Shown in pieces: positions 1-6,812 of a stretch of 10,778 nucleotides of DNA (positions are counted from its first letter, which is position 1; each line of letters starts with the position of its first letter). The notes beneath the pieces are model-generated. The model made no database searches, was not told the origin of the DNA, and worked only from the letters and a program-made list of their open reading frames with translations. The translations under genes were made by a program, and so were the position numbers. Source of the DNA: Bacteroidales bacterium (GTDB lineage Bacteria; Bacteroidota; Bacteroidia; Bacteroidales; DTU049); assembly GCA_030017935.1 (NCBI GenBank), contig JASEGF010000057.1:1-10778 (forward strand), read 5' to 3'.

Positions 1-653
1 CTTCTTTTAAAAGATATACTAGAAGCTTCTGTGAAATATTTCGTTGGGCAACTAATCTCGGCTATCCTATATCCAGCATTAAATATCTGAGCAATTATTT
101 GATTATCAAAAATAAAATCATCACTATTAGCTTTATAATTGATGGTTTCTAGTACTTCTCTAGTATATGCTCTATATCCAGTATGATATTCTGTGAGTTT
201 TTCACCTAGCATAATATTTTCTATAAAAGTCAATATTCGGTTAGCAATATATTTATACACTGGCATACCCCCTTTTAGAGCATCTCTACCTAGTATGCGT
301 GAGCCAAATATTACTGGATATAATCCATTAGCTAATACATATGCCATTGGCTCAATTAGCAGTGGAGTATATTGATAATCGGGATGAACCATTATTATAA
401 TGTCGCCACCTAAAGATAAAGCTGTATCATAACATGTTTTTTGATTACCGCCATATCCTTTATTTTTTTCATGTTTTATTATATGTTTTATTCCTAATTG
501 TTTTGCAACTTCTATTGTATTATCATTGCTACAATCATCTACTATTACTATATCATCTACTATATCATGTGGTATTTCATTATATGTTTGTATTAGTGTT
601 TTTTCTGCGTTATATGCTGGCAAAACGACTATTATTTTTTTATTTTTTACCAT
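1..653 (-). CDS. Family 2 glycosyltransferase (dolichol-phosphate mannosyltransferase-like), 3' end cut by window
   Basis: Minus-strand reading frame from an ATG at 653-651 to the left edge, 217 residues seen with no stop. An in-frame TAA six bases upstream of the ATG fixes the start. The protein begins with a GT-A nucleotide-sugar fold: a strand ending VVLPAYNAEKTL (residues 9-20), then IVIVDDCSNDNT (35-46) with the nucleotide-binding aspartates, GYGGNQ (66-71), and a DxD-like metal site in HPDYQY (90-95). GSR (117-119) and HTGYRAY (157-163) are typical of the DPM1-like branch of GT2. No membrane segment is visible, so it is probably a cytosolic or membrane-peripheral transferase to a lipid or glycan acceptor; the sugar and acceptor cannot be read from the sequence. 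It follows the radical SAM gene by 39 bases on the same strand and may belong to that transcript. Family members of this type are commonly about 230-250 residues, so little is likely missing. Confidence 0.9.
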   Translation of the reverse strand, partial: MVKNKKIIVVLPAYNAEKTLIQTYNEIPHDIVDDIVIVDDCSNDNTIEVAKQLGIKHIIKHEKNKGYGGNQKTCYDTALSLGGDIIIMVHPDYQYTPLLIEPMAYVLANGLYPVIFGSRILGRDALKGGMPVYKYIANRILTFIENIMLGEKLTEYHTGYRAYTREVLETINYKANSDDFIFDNQIIAQIFNAGYRIAEISCPTKYFTEASSISFKR

Positions 654-692
654 AAATTAATAAAAAATTAAAATGTAAAATTAAAAAAATTT

Positions 693-1616
693 TTAATTAG
701 TATCAAATGGATTGTTAGCATTAGAAAAATCTGGAACATATTGATCTACAGCTTCTAAATCTTGAATCCATCCACGATAAAATCCTAACTCTTCTAAGTG
801 GTTAATTACTTTAGCATATTCAGTTTCTGTAAGGGAATGTTGTAATTCTGGTGGAAGACTTAAATTTTTTATAGGTGTATATTGTGCCATTAATGATATC
901 CAAATATTTGTGCCGAATTTATCAGATAATAAATCAAGTACCTTTAGTGAATTCTCAATGTTGCCTGGTAGCACTAAATGCCTTATAATTACTCCAGAAA
1001 CAGCAAGTTCATTTTCATCTGTTATTAAATTTGTTCCTTTTTGATATATCATTTCTTTTATGGCACTTAGAGCATATTGAGGGTAATTTTTAGCATGCGA
1101 ATATTTTTGTGCTATTTCTGGCAATGCATATTTGAAATCTGGCAGATAAACATCTATATAATTTTTTAAGATTCTAATCATAGCTGCTTTATCATATCCA
1201 GAACTATTATAAACAAATTTTAATTCTGGCCTCCATGATCTCAATTTTTTTGTTATCTCTGGTAGATATATAGCATAATGAGTTGGCGTCACCCAGCCTA
1301 TATGATAAACCTCTTGCGGCAATAGATACTTAATTTCATCTACTAGTTGATCCACAGAGTATTTTTTAGAATATTGATTGTTTAGGCTAATCTGACAATT
1401 TTGGCAATAGATACAACGAAGATTGCAATTAGAAAAAAATACATTCAAAATGCCATATTCACCACTTATAACTGGTTCTTCGCCTTTATGAATGACAATA
1501 GATGATATTTCTATTTCATCAGATGCTGAGCAGGTGCCACTTCTATTATATCTATTAGCATTACATTGTCTAGGGCAAATATTACAATTAATAAAATATT
1601 TATTATCGTAAAACAT
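693..1616 (-). CDS. Radical SAM protein of the PflX (COG1313) family
   Basis: A 307-residue protein. The radical SAM cluster motif CxxxCxxC is C64-NLR-C68-IY-C71, with aromatic Y70 before the last cysteine as in AdoMet enzymes. Upstream, C11xxC14xxxC18 and C29 (CNICPRQC...GTC) form the N-terminal cysteine signature that separates PflX-like proteins from true pyruvate formate-lyase activases. Such proteins use a [4Fe-4S] cluster and S-adenosylmethionine to generate a 5'-deoxyadenosyl radical; the substrate of PflX is not established, and no pyruvate formate-lyase is visible in the window. Further conserved-looking stretches are HIGWVTPTHY (105-114) and the acidic DVYLPDFKYA region (155-164). 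Its start overlaps the end of the upstream lipoprotein gene by 14 bases, implying translational coupling. The family assignment is firm, the biochemical role unknown. Confidence 0.88.
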   Translation of the reverse strand: MFYDNKYFINCNICPRQCNANRYNRSGTCSASDEIEISSIVIHKGEEPVISGEYGILNVFFSNCNLRCIYCQNCQISLNNQYSKKYSVDQLVDEIKYLLPQEVYHIGWVTPTHYAIYLPEITKKLRSWRPELKFVYNSSGYDKAAMIRILKNYIDVYLPDFKYALPEIAQKYSHAKNYPQYALSAIKEMIYQKGTNLITDENELAVSGVIIRHLVLPGNIENSLKVLDLLSDKFGTNIWISLMAQYTPIKNLSLPPELQHSLTETEYAKVINHLEELGFYRGWIQDLEAVDQYVPDFSNANNPFDTN

Positions 1617-2559
1617 CTACAAATTCTTTATTAAAAATAGCCCAAAATAAAGGAGAATACCCTATCAAATCATCTCCTTGTATTACTTTTAATCCAGGAT
1701 TAACTCCAATGACATATTTATTTAATAAAAGATTGGTAGTATCCCAGTACCATTGTTCCATAAATTTAATTCTTCCTATTTCATTAATGGAGACAGGAAT
1801 ATTTACCTCGTTATTAGTGCTATCTTCTATACCTCTAGTGTAGAATAATTCTGAAATTTTCTCTTTAGGTATCAAATTATAAAAATAATCTAAGACTGTA
1901 CTTTTATTATTTTTAACAATATTAAATAAATCAGTAAAATATTTTTGTTTATCGCTTAGTGATATTTGATGATAATATGGAGATGGATTTTCTACAAGAG
2001 GTATGATAGATACATCATAGATCACCATAGGTTTATTAATATCTATTTTGCTTTTTTTAGTTGCTGCATTCAATTCTATACTAAAAATTTCTTTACTGTT
2101 TATAGGCATCATGAAAGAATCTTTAATAGCTTTTAAGAAAGAAATCTTTTTTACGGTTTTATATATTTGTCCGGTTTTTTTATTATAGTCCCAAGATTCA
2201 TCAAATCTAATAACGTCCCAAGAATTTAAAATAAATTTTTCTAAATTATTACTGTGGTCGTTAGTAAAAGAAGAATCTAAAAGTGCTAATTGATTATTTA
2301 TTTGTTCTATAGAAATAATATTACCAGTGCTATCAGTTACTTTATTAAGTTTCATTGCTTTATGTATAAAATCTAATACTTGTTGTCTATCTTTATAGCC
2401 TAAATGATTCACAAAAGGCATATCATATTCTACTGGAAGAATATATGCGTCATAGATAATTTCAGATGTGAAAACTTCATTATTTTTATTTTTACACGAA
2501 ATAAATAATGTAAATATTAATGTGAAAATGACAATATATGATAAATTTATTTTTTTCAT
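1603..2559 (-). CDS. Putative lipoprotein, distantly GldN/PorN-like
   Basis: A 318-residue protein with a lipoprotein-type signal: basic MKK, a hydrophobic core (residues 6-20), then FISC with candidate lipidated C22 followed by a charged KNKNN stretch. The -3 residue is F rather than L, slightly off the classic lipobox but tolerable in Bacteroidota. Two similar segments occur: VIRFDESWDYNKKTG (116-130) and RIKFMEQWYWDTTN (263-276), each followed by a strand-like stretch. The C-terminus reads GYSPLFWAIFNKEFVDVL (300-317). From memory, IxFxExWYxD and PLFW followed by an acidic or hydrophobic tail are characteristic of GldN/PorN, a periplasmic component of the type IX secretion and gliding machinery. 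The match is by motif only, and a GldN would normally sit with gldKLM, which are absent here. It could instead be a GldN-derived paralogue or an unrelated lipoprotein. It lies 26 bases after the PASTA gene and overlaps the radical SAM gene. Confidence 0.55.
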   Translation of the reverse strand: MKKINLSYIVIFTLIFTLFISCKNKNNEVFTSEIIYDAYILPVEYDMPFVNHLGYKDRQQVLDFIHKAMKLNKVTDSTGNIISIEQINNQLALLDSSFTNDHSNNLEKFILNSWDVIRFDESWDYNKKTGQIYKTVKKISFLKAIKDSFMMPINSKEIFSIELNAATKKSKIDINKPMVIYDVSIIPLVENPSPYYHQISLSDKQKYFTDLFNIVKNNKSTVLDYFYNLIPKEKISELFYTRGIEDSTNNEVNIPVSINEIGRIKFMEQWYWDTTNLLLNKYVIGVNPGLKVIQGDDLIGYSPLFWAIFNKEFVDVLR

Positions 2560-2585
2560 AACAATTTTTTAAAATATAATTTTAA

Positions 2586-3203
2586 TCACATACCAAGGAT
2601 TTTAGAAACAGTGCCGACAATCTCAGCCTGCTCAACATCTTCAGTATTAGTTTGCAAAGTATCCATATCTTGCTGCATGCCACTGCCTATCACTAAATCT
2701 ACAACACTACCTTTTTTGAGAAGAGTGCCCCAGGGTATTTCTCTCCCATTTTGTTTTACGGCAATTACAGTTTGTCCTATGCTAGGTACTTCTTCTATTC
2801 TACCAATTTGAAAACCATAAGCTTGCAGTTGCAAAGTAGCAGTTCGCAAAGTTATATCTGTTAAGTCTGGTAAAGGTACTTTCTCGTATGAATTACTTAC
2901 TACAGTCACATAAACCTTTCTACTTGGCTTTATTTTCATACCTGGCTCTGGATATTGATTTACAATAGTCAGCGGAGGTAAATCTTCATTAAAGATACTA
3001 TCTATTACTATGATATCTACTTTTTCGTCTTGTATATCTTTTATAGATTTGTTTGTATAATCTGCTAGTTCTATTTCTCTATTATGCCTTGTATAAATAT
3101 TTAAAAAAAGTTTAACAAGGAAAATAAAAACAATAAATGTGACAAGCATTAGCCCTATGTGTCCCCAAAATGTTTTTGTCTTTAGATATTGCCAATTAGA
3201 CAT
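2586..3203 (-). CDS. Membrane-anchored protein with two PASTA domains
   Basis: A 205-residue protein with a short cytoplasmic N-terminus, one membrane helix (about residues 14-36) and an extracytoplasmic part made of two PASTA repeats (about 42-104 and 107-174). Each repeat shows the usual pattern: an N-terminal VPLPDLTDIT-like entry (second repeat, 109-118), a helix (TATLQLQAYGF, 121-131), a central P-x-x-G turn (QYPEPGMKI, 83-91; the second repeat has NGREIPWGTLLKKGS, 152-166) and a final strand of alternating valines (VYVTVVSN, VVDLVIGSG). The acidic, glutamine-rich C-terminal tail (176-205) is probably flexible. PASTA domains are known from penicillin-binding proteins and Ser/Thr kinases and are linked to peptidoglycan. 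Stand-alone versions with one helix are common in Bacteroidota, often near rluD or ddl, neither of which is here. It is the first gene of the minus-strand run and has its own promoter candidate. Confidence 0.9.
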   Translation of the reverse strand: MSNWQYLKTKTFWGHIGLMLVTFIVFIFLVKLFLNIYTRHNREIELADYTNKSIKDIQDEKVDIIVIDSIFNEDLPPLTIVNQYPEPGMKIKPSRKVYVTVVSNSYEKVPLPDLTDITLRTATLQLQAYGFQIGRIEEVPSIGQTVIAVKQNGREIPWGTLLKKGSVVDLVIGSGMQQDMDTLQTNTEDVEQAEIVGTVSKILGM

Positions 3204-3225
3204 TTAATAAAATATTTGAATTATG

Positions 3226-3259
3226 CAAAATTAATTGATTTTTTTTAAAGATATGCAAT
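3226..3259 (-). promoter_or_regulatory. Candidate Bacteroidota-type promoter for the PASTA-protein operon
   Basis: On the minus strand, TAATTTTG at 3233-3226 fits the Bacteroidota -7 consensus TAnnTTTG. An ATTG at 3259-3256, 22 bases upstream, could be the -33 element, though the spacing is a little long. Transcription would start around 3220, giving a leader of roughly 15 bases before the ATG at 3203. No Shine-Dalgarno sequence is present. Confidence 0.5.
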
Positions 3260-3337
3260 CAATTATCATAAAAATGTTTATTTAGCTAAATATAGAAGGC
3301 TTTATTTATGAATATTATAAAAGAAATAAATTATTTA

Positions 3338-3345
3338 TAATTTTG
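3338..3345 (+). promoter_or_regulatory. Candidate -7 element (TAATTTTG) for the aminotransferase gene
   Basis: TAATTTTG matches TAnnTTTG and ends only 8 bases before the aminotransferase ATG at 3354, so the transcript would be leaderless or nearly so. No TTTG -33 box is seen at the expected distance, which weakens the call. It is the plus-strand half of a divergent arrangement with the PASTA promoter. Confidence 0.4.
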
Positions 3346-3353
3346 TAAAAAAA

Positions 3354-4565
3354 ATGATACCTTTTTCGCCTCCTAGAATAGATGAAAAAAATATAGAAGC
3401 TGTTGTAGAAGTCCTGAAATCAGGATGGATAACCACAGGTCATAAGGTTCAAATTTTTGAACAATTATTATCTGAATATTTTAATAATGGACCTGTTTTA
3501 TGTGTAAACTCTGCAACAGCAGGACTGGAATTGGCACTTAGATGGTTTGGAGTGGGCGAAGGTGATGAAGTAATAGTACCAGCTATCACATATGCTGCTA
3601 CTGCTAATGTAGTACTACATTGTGGAGCTAAACCAATTTTTGCTGATATATCATCTGCTGATTTTAATATCGATGTTAATAAAATTAAACCTTTAATTAA
3701 TAATAAAACAAAGGTAATTATACCTGTGGATATTGCTGGACTGCCATGTGACTATTCTAAAATTATGGATTTAATTGTAGAAATGCAATATTTGTTTACT
3801 CCATCAAATGACAAACAAAGTGAATTAGGTAGGATCTTATTACTATCAGATGCTGCACATAGTTTAGGAGCTATTTATAAGAATAAAAAGACTGGAAATT
3901 GGGGAGATATCGTAGTGTTTAGTTTTCATGCTGTCAAAAACCTCACTACTGCTGAGGGTGGTGCTATAGTAATTAATTTACCAAACAATTTCGACAGAGA
4001 TGCTATCTATAAAGAGTTAAAAATTAAAGCTTTACATGGACAAACTAAAGATGCTTTGTCTAAATTTCAAATAGGAAATTGGGAATATGATATCATAGAA
4101 GCAGGTTACAAGTTTAATATGACAGACATTCAAGCAGCTATCGGCATCGTAGAAATACAAAGATATGATAATGATATGCTAGTAAAAAGACAAACTATTT
4201 TTGAGAAATACAATGCTGCTTTTGCCAGTGATAGTAAATATATTTGCCCAATATATGAAGATAGCATACGTAAATCTTCTTTTCATGTATATCAATTAAG
4301 AATAAAGGATTGCAATGAGCAGATGCGAAATGAAATTATAAAATCTATTGCCGAGAAGCAAGTAGCTACTAATGTACATTTCAAACCTTTACCAATGATG
4401 ACTTTATATAAAAAATTAGGTTACAATATTGCTGATTATCCTGTTGCATATAATGAATATGCACATGAAATTTCACTGCCTGTATATTATGATTTATCTG
4501 ATGAAATGCAAGACCAAGTAATAAATGCAGTCAAATTGTCTGTACATGAAATATGCAATTATTAA
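3354..4565 (+). CDS. DegT/DnrJ/EryC1-family PLP sugar aminotransferase (WcfR/PglE-like)
   Basis: A 403-residue protein, full length for a fold-type I PLP enzyme of the DegT family. Landmarks in order: GWITTG (24-29), the phosphate-binding NSATAGLELAL (52-62), VIVPAITYAATAN (73-85), the PLP-nitrogen aspartate D166 in SDAAHS (165-170), and the Schiff-base lysine K195 in FSFHAVKNLTTAEGG (189-203). GxxxNMTDIQAAIG (about residues 251-264) is also typical. These enzymes add an amino group from glutamate to a 4-keto (or 3-keto) nucleotide sugar in the cytosol. The gene overlaps a small phosphoglycosyltransferase gene, the same order as wcfR-wcfS in Bacteroides fragilis polysaccharide A, where the product UDP-2-acetamido-4-amino-2,4,6-trideoxygalactose is passed to undecaprenyl phosphate. 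A similar job is inferred here; the exact sugar is not readable. The dehydratase making the keto-sugar is not in the window. An ATG start agrees with the family N-terminus. Confidence 0.92.
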   Translation: MIPFSPPRIDEKNIEAVVEVLKSGWITTGHKVQIFEQLLSEYFNNGPVLCVNSATAGLELALRWFGVGEGDEVIVPAITYAATANVVLHCGAKPIFADISSADFNIDVNKIKPLINNKTKVIIPVDIAGLPCDYSKIMDLIVEMQYLFTPSNDKQSELGRILLLSDAAHSLGAIYKNKKTGNWGDIVVFSFHAVKNLTTAEGGAIVINLPNNFDRDAIYKELKIKALHGQTKDALSKFQIGNWEYDIIEAGYKFNMTDIQAAIGIVEIQRYDNDMLVKRQTIFEKYNAAFASDSKYICPIYEDSIRKSSFHVYQLRIKDCNEQMRNEIIKSIAEKQVATNVHFKPLPMMTLYKKLGYNIADYPVAYNEYAHEISLPVYYDLSDEMQDQVINAVKLSVHEICNY

Positions 4566-5154
4566 AAGAGTTTTAGATTTTTTCTTTTCAATAATATTTT
4601 TAATTATTTTAATGCCTTTTTTTATTATTATAGCATTATTCATAATAATAGATGATGGATTGCCAATAATGTACAGACAAACAAGGGTAGGTAAAAATGG
4701 TAATTTTTTTGAAATTTTAAAATTCAGAACAATGAAAAAAAATGCTGATGCATTGGGCAAACTAACTATTGGTGACAAAGATCCTCGTATTACAAAAATT
4801 GGATATGTTTTGAGAAAATATAAAATTGATGAATTACCGCAACTTTGGAATATTTTAAAAGGTGAAATGAGTTTCATAGGACCTAGACCAGAAGTACCAG
4901 AATATGTAGCATTATATGATACTAAACAGAGAGATGTTCTAAAAGTACGTCCAGGATTATCTGATTATGCTTCTTTAGATTATATTAATGAAAACGAAAT
5001 ATTATCAGAGTATTCAACCCCAGAGGAAGCTTATATCAATATTGTTATGCCTCAAAAACTGCAATTAAGCTTAAAATATATACACGACATGTCTTTAAAA
5101 ACAGATTTTAGTATTGCTATTAAAACTATTGCTAAAATCATTAGAAATAATTGA
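4546..5154 (+). CDS. Initiating phosphoglycosyltransferase (bacterial sugar transferase, WcfS/PglC type)
   Basis: I place the start at the ATG at 4546 (202 residues), because MKYAIIKRVLDFFFS matches the usual family N-terminus; an ATG at 4525 would add seven residues lying inside the aminotransferase gene. One hydrophobic re-entrant or membrane helix spans about residues 9-35. The catalytic domain follows: GLPIMYRQTRVGKNG (38-52), FEILKFRTM (55-63), DPRITKIGYVLRKY (79-92), the catalytic D95-E96 dyad in IDELPQLWNILKG (94-106), and SFIGPRPEVP (109-118). These monotopic enzymes transfer a sugar 1-phosphate from a UDP-sugar to undecaprenyl phosphate at the inner face of the membrane, the first step of capsule, O-antigen or protein-glycan assembly. 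The size (about 200 residues, no extra membrane domains) matches the small PglC class rather than WbaP/WcaJ. Overlap of 20 bases with the upstream aminotransferase suggests coupled expression. Confidence 0.93.
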   Translation: MKYAIIKRVLDFFFSIIFLIILMPFFIIIALFIIIDDGLPIMYRQTRVGKNGNFFEILKFRTMKKNADALGKLTIGDKDPRITKIGYVLRKYKIDELPQLWNILKGEMSFIGPRPEVPEYVALYDTKQRDVLKVRPGLSDYASLDYINENEILSEYSTPEEAYINIVMPQKLQLSLKYIHDMSLKTDFSIAIKTIAKIIRNN

Positions 5155-5167
5155 ATCATTCTTAATA

Positions 5168-5190
5168 AAAATTTATAATATTTAAATTTT
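5168..5190 (+). repeat. AT-only inverted repeat after the sugar transferase gene
   Basis: AAAATTTA (5168-5175) and TAAATTTT (5183-5190) are perfect 8-base inverted arms around a 7-base loop, 13 bases after the stop codon. It could be a weak transcription terminator for the aminotransferase-sugar transferase pair. With no G-C pairs and no following T-run, it may also be chance in such AT-rich DNA. Confidence 0.25.
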
Positions 5191-5227
5191 ATCGTTTGCA
5201 TAAGCTTGTATTTTATATCTTTGATTT

Positions 5228-5258
5228 TTTGATAATTAATTTTAAATAATTAATTTTG
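5228..5258 (+). promoter_or_regulatory. Bacteroidota-type promoter (TTTG-N19-TAATTTTG) for the LOG-family gene
   Basis: TTTG at 5228-5231 and TAATTTTG at 5251-5258 are separated by 19 bases, an excellent fit to the Bacteroidota sigma-ABfr pattern (TTTG near -33, TAnnTTTG near -7). Transcription would begin around 5264, about ten bases before the ATG at 5274. The TTG inside the -7 box is in frame with the downstream gene, but because it would lie upstream of the transcript start it is unlikely to be the initiation codon. Confidence 0.6.
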
Positions 5259-5273
5259 AAAAAAAATAAAACT

Positions 5274-5996
5274 ATGTATCGAGATGAAGCATTAAACGAA
5301 GAAGAAAGTATAAGAGATGCATTTAAGCCTAAAACATGGCAAGAGATTAAAACTAAAGATTCATGGGAGATATTTCAAATAATATCTGAGTTTGTTCAAG
5401 GATTTGATAAATTATCTTCTATTGGTCCCTGTGTTACCATATTTGGTTCTGCACGGGCTAAACCTGGCTCTAAACATTATAAATTAGCAGAAGAGGTTGC
5501 CTATTTATTGACTAAAAAAGGATTTGGCATTATAACTGGTGGTGGACCAGGTATAATGGAGGCAGCCAATAAAGGAGCCCATTTCGCTGGTGGTAGCTCT
5601 GTAGGTTTAAATATTGAATTACCTCATGAGCAGAAACCTAATGAGTTTATAGACCCAGATAAATTAATCAATTTTAAACATTTCTTTAGTAGAAAAGTAA
5701 TGTTCATCAAATATGCACAAGGATATATAGTGCTACCTGGTGGCTTTGGCACTTGTGATGAAATGTTTGAGGCTCTTACTTTGATACAAACTAAAAAATC
5801 GCTTCGTTTTCCGATAGTTTTAGTAGACAAATCATATTATAGTGGTTTAATTGATTGGATTAATAATACTTTACTAGCTAATGGTTATATTAGTGATGCT
5901 GATTTTAAACTTTTCACCCTTGTAGATACACCAGAAGAGGCAGTAGACGTTATTGATGATTTCTATCAAAAATATGATCTAAAGCCTAATTTCTGA
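5274..5996 (+). CDS. LOG-family (TIGR00730) nucleoside 5'-monophosphate phosphoribohydrolase
   Basis: A 240-residue Rossmann-like protein from the ATG at 5274. The diagnostic motifs are TIFGSARAKPGS (55-66), GGGPGIMEAANKGA (89-102), the R140-K141 pair in FFSRKVMF (137-144) and PGGFGTCDE (155-163), which together form the phosphate- and ribose-binding active site of LOG proteins. Older databases call these lysine decarboxylases, which is not supported by this motif set. Characterised relatives hydrolyse the N-glycosidic bond of nucleoside monophosphates (cytokinin ribotides in plants and some microbes; AMP or related nucleotides elsewhere). The physiological substrate here is unknown. The N-terminal 45 residues are charged and helical, as in the roughly 240-residue Bacteroidota branch. 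The start was moved downstream from an in-frame TTG at 5256 because that codon lies in the promoter. The DNA glycosylase gene follows after 16 bases, probably co-transcribed. Confidence 0.88.
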   Translation: MYRDEALNEEESIRDAFKPKTWQEIKTKDSWEIFQIISEFVQGFDKLSSIGPCVTIFGSARAKPGSKHYKLAEEVAYLLTKKGFGIITGGGPGIMEAANKGAHFAGGSSVGLNIELPHEQKPNEFIDPDKLINFKHFFSRKVMFIKYAQGYIVLPGGFGTCDEMFEALTLIQTKKSLRFPIVLVDKSYYSGLIDWINNTLLANGYISDADFKLFTLVDTPEEAVDVIDDFYQKYDLKPNF

Positions 5997-6012
5997 TTTT
6001 TTTATAAAATTT

Positions 6013-6609
6013 ATGCCTCTTCCTTTAGATTTTTATACTCAATCTAATGTCATAAATATTGCAAAATCATTAATAGGGAAAGTTTTAATAACTAAAAAAG
6101 ATGGTATCTTTACCTCAGGAATTATAATAGAAACTGAAGCATATAATGGAATTAATGATAGAGCTTCACATGCTTTTGGTGGCAAAATAACTGCTAGAAA
6201 TGAAGCCATGTACATGAATGGTGGTATAGCCTATGTCTATTTATGCTATGGGATCCATCATTTATTTAATGTAGTTACAAATGTAGAGGGCATACCAGAT
6301 GCTGCGTTGATAAGAGCTATTTATCCACTTGATGGGTTAGAAATTATGCAGCAACGTGCTAGTAAAAAGAAAATGAATGCTGATGGTATCGGTCCAGGAA
6401 AATTATCAGCTATGCTGTCGATCACTACTGCAGACAATAAAAAAAGTTTAATAACTTCAGACATCATCATTGATGATTATGGTATAAAAATTCCTGATAA
6501 TGAAATCATAGTTAAAACTCGAATTGGAGTAAAATATGCTGGCAATGATGCTCTATTACCTTATAGGTTTTTGATAGGTAAGGAGAAAATAAAAAATTAT
6601 ATAAAATAA
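6013..6609 (+). CDS. mpg: DNA-3-methyladenine glycosylase (AAG/MPG family)
   Basis: A 198-residue protein of normal length for bacterial AAG-type glycosylases (EC 3.2.2.21), which flip out alkylated or deaminated purines such as 3-methyladenine and hypoxanthine and cut the N-glycosidic bond in base excision repair. Conserved sites line up with human AAG: IIETEAYNG (38-46) carries the catalytic glutamate E42 and stacking Y44; ASHA (51-54) has H53 in the position of H136; VYLCYGIHHLFNVV (75-88) has the DNA-intercalating tyrosine (Y79) and N86 equivalent to N169; LIRAIYP (99-105) has R101. GIGPGKLSAML (125-135) is also typical. All key residues are present, so the enzyme should be active. It is 16 bases downstream of the LOG-family gene and shares its promoter by inference; the two functions have no obvious direct link beyond purine handling. 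Confidence 0.95.
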   Translation: MPLPLDFYTQSNVINIAKSLIGKVLITKKDGIFTSGIIIETEAYNGINDRASHAFGGKITARNEAMYMNGGIAYVYLCYGIHHLFNVVTNVEGIPDAALIRAIYPLDGLEIMQQRASKKKMNADGIGPGKLSAMLSITTADNKKSLITSDIIIDDYGIKIPDNEIIVKTRIGVKYAGNDALLPYRFLIGKEKIKNYIK

Positions 6610-6627
6610 TTCGTTTTTTTGAATTAT
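6606..6627 (+). terminator. Possible weak terminator hairpin after mpg
   Basis: ATAATTC (6606-6612) and GAATTAT (6621-6627) are perfect 7-base inverted arms around the loop GTTTTTTT, starting at the mpg stop codon. The stem has a single G-C pair, and the T-run is in the loop rather than after the stem, so classical intrinsic termination is doubtful. It is the only compact hairpin immediately after this gene. Confidence 0.3.
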
Positions 6628-6724
6628 ATGTTTGATTAATAACATTTTAGATTACTAAATAAAAATAAATATCTTTAATTATTAAGGTTAATTTTTTACC
6701 ACAGTCTAGTTGTTTTTATTAATC

Positions 6725-6754
6725 CACAAATGCACACAAATTAACACAAATTAA
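6725..6754 (+). repeat. Three tandem 10-base units (CACAAATKMA)
   Basis: The units are CACAAATGCA (6725-6734), CACAAATTAA (6735-6744) and CACAAATTAA (6745-6754). The complementary strand reads TTAATTTGTG repeated, reminiscent of the TTCGTG-type dispersed 10-base repeats I recall from intergenic regions of diverse environmental bacteria. No function is evident. Confidence 0.75.
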
Positions 6755-6762
6755 AGATTAAG

Positions 6763-6778
6763 GTTGATTAGTTGATTA
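6763..6778 (+). repeat. Two tandem 8-base units (GTTGATTA)
   Basis: GTTGATTA occurs at 6763-6770 and 6771-6778, followed by GT. GATTAGT within it is the reverse complement of the ACTAATC that recurs at 6857-6863 and 6871-6877, so the two repeat blocks could pair as imperfect inverted repeats. Confidence 0.6.
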
Positions 6779-6812
6779 GTAAGTAGAAAACACTTAATCC
6801 ATACACTCATCA

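Noticed and set aside
193..655. Two plus-strand open frames (193-375 and 434-655)
   Set aside because: Both lie antisense to the well-supported GT2 gene; their sequences are low-complexity (the second is a string of L, F, Y and H) with no family features.
2611..2811. Plus-strand open frame opposite the PASTA gene
   Set aside because: Antisense shadow of a gene with clear PASTA domains; no start context and biased composition.
4494..4877. Minus-strand open frame opposite the aminotransferase/sugar transferase junction
   Set aside because: Antisense to two convincing genes; no recognisable domain.
5624..5830. Minus-strand open frame inside the LOG-family gene
   Set aside because: Antisense shadow of the PGGxGT catalytic region.
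5274..5996. Lysine decarboxylase
   Set aside because: A legacy name for this family; the PGGxGTxxE and R-K motifs define LOG phosphoribohydrolases, and no PLP site is present.
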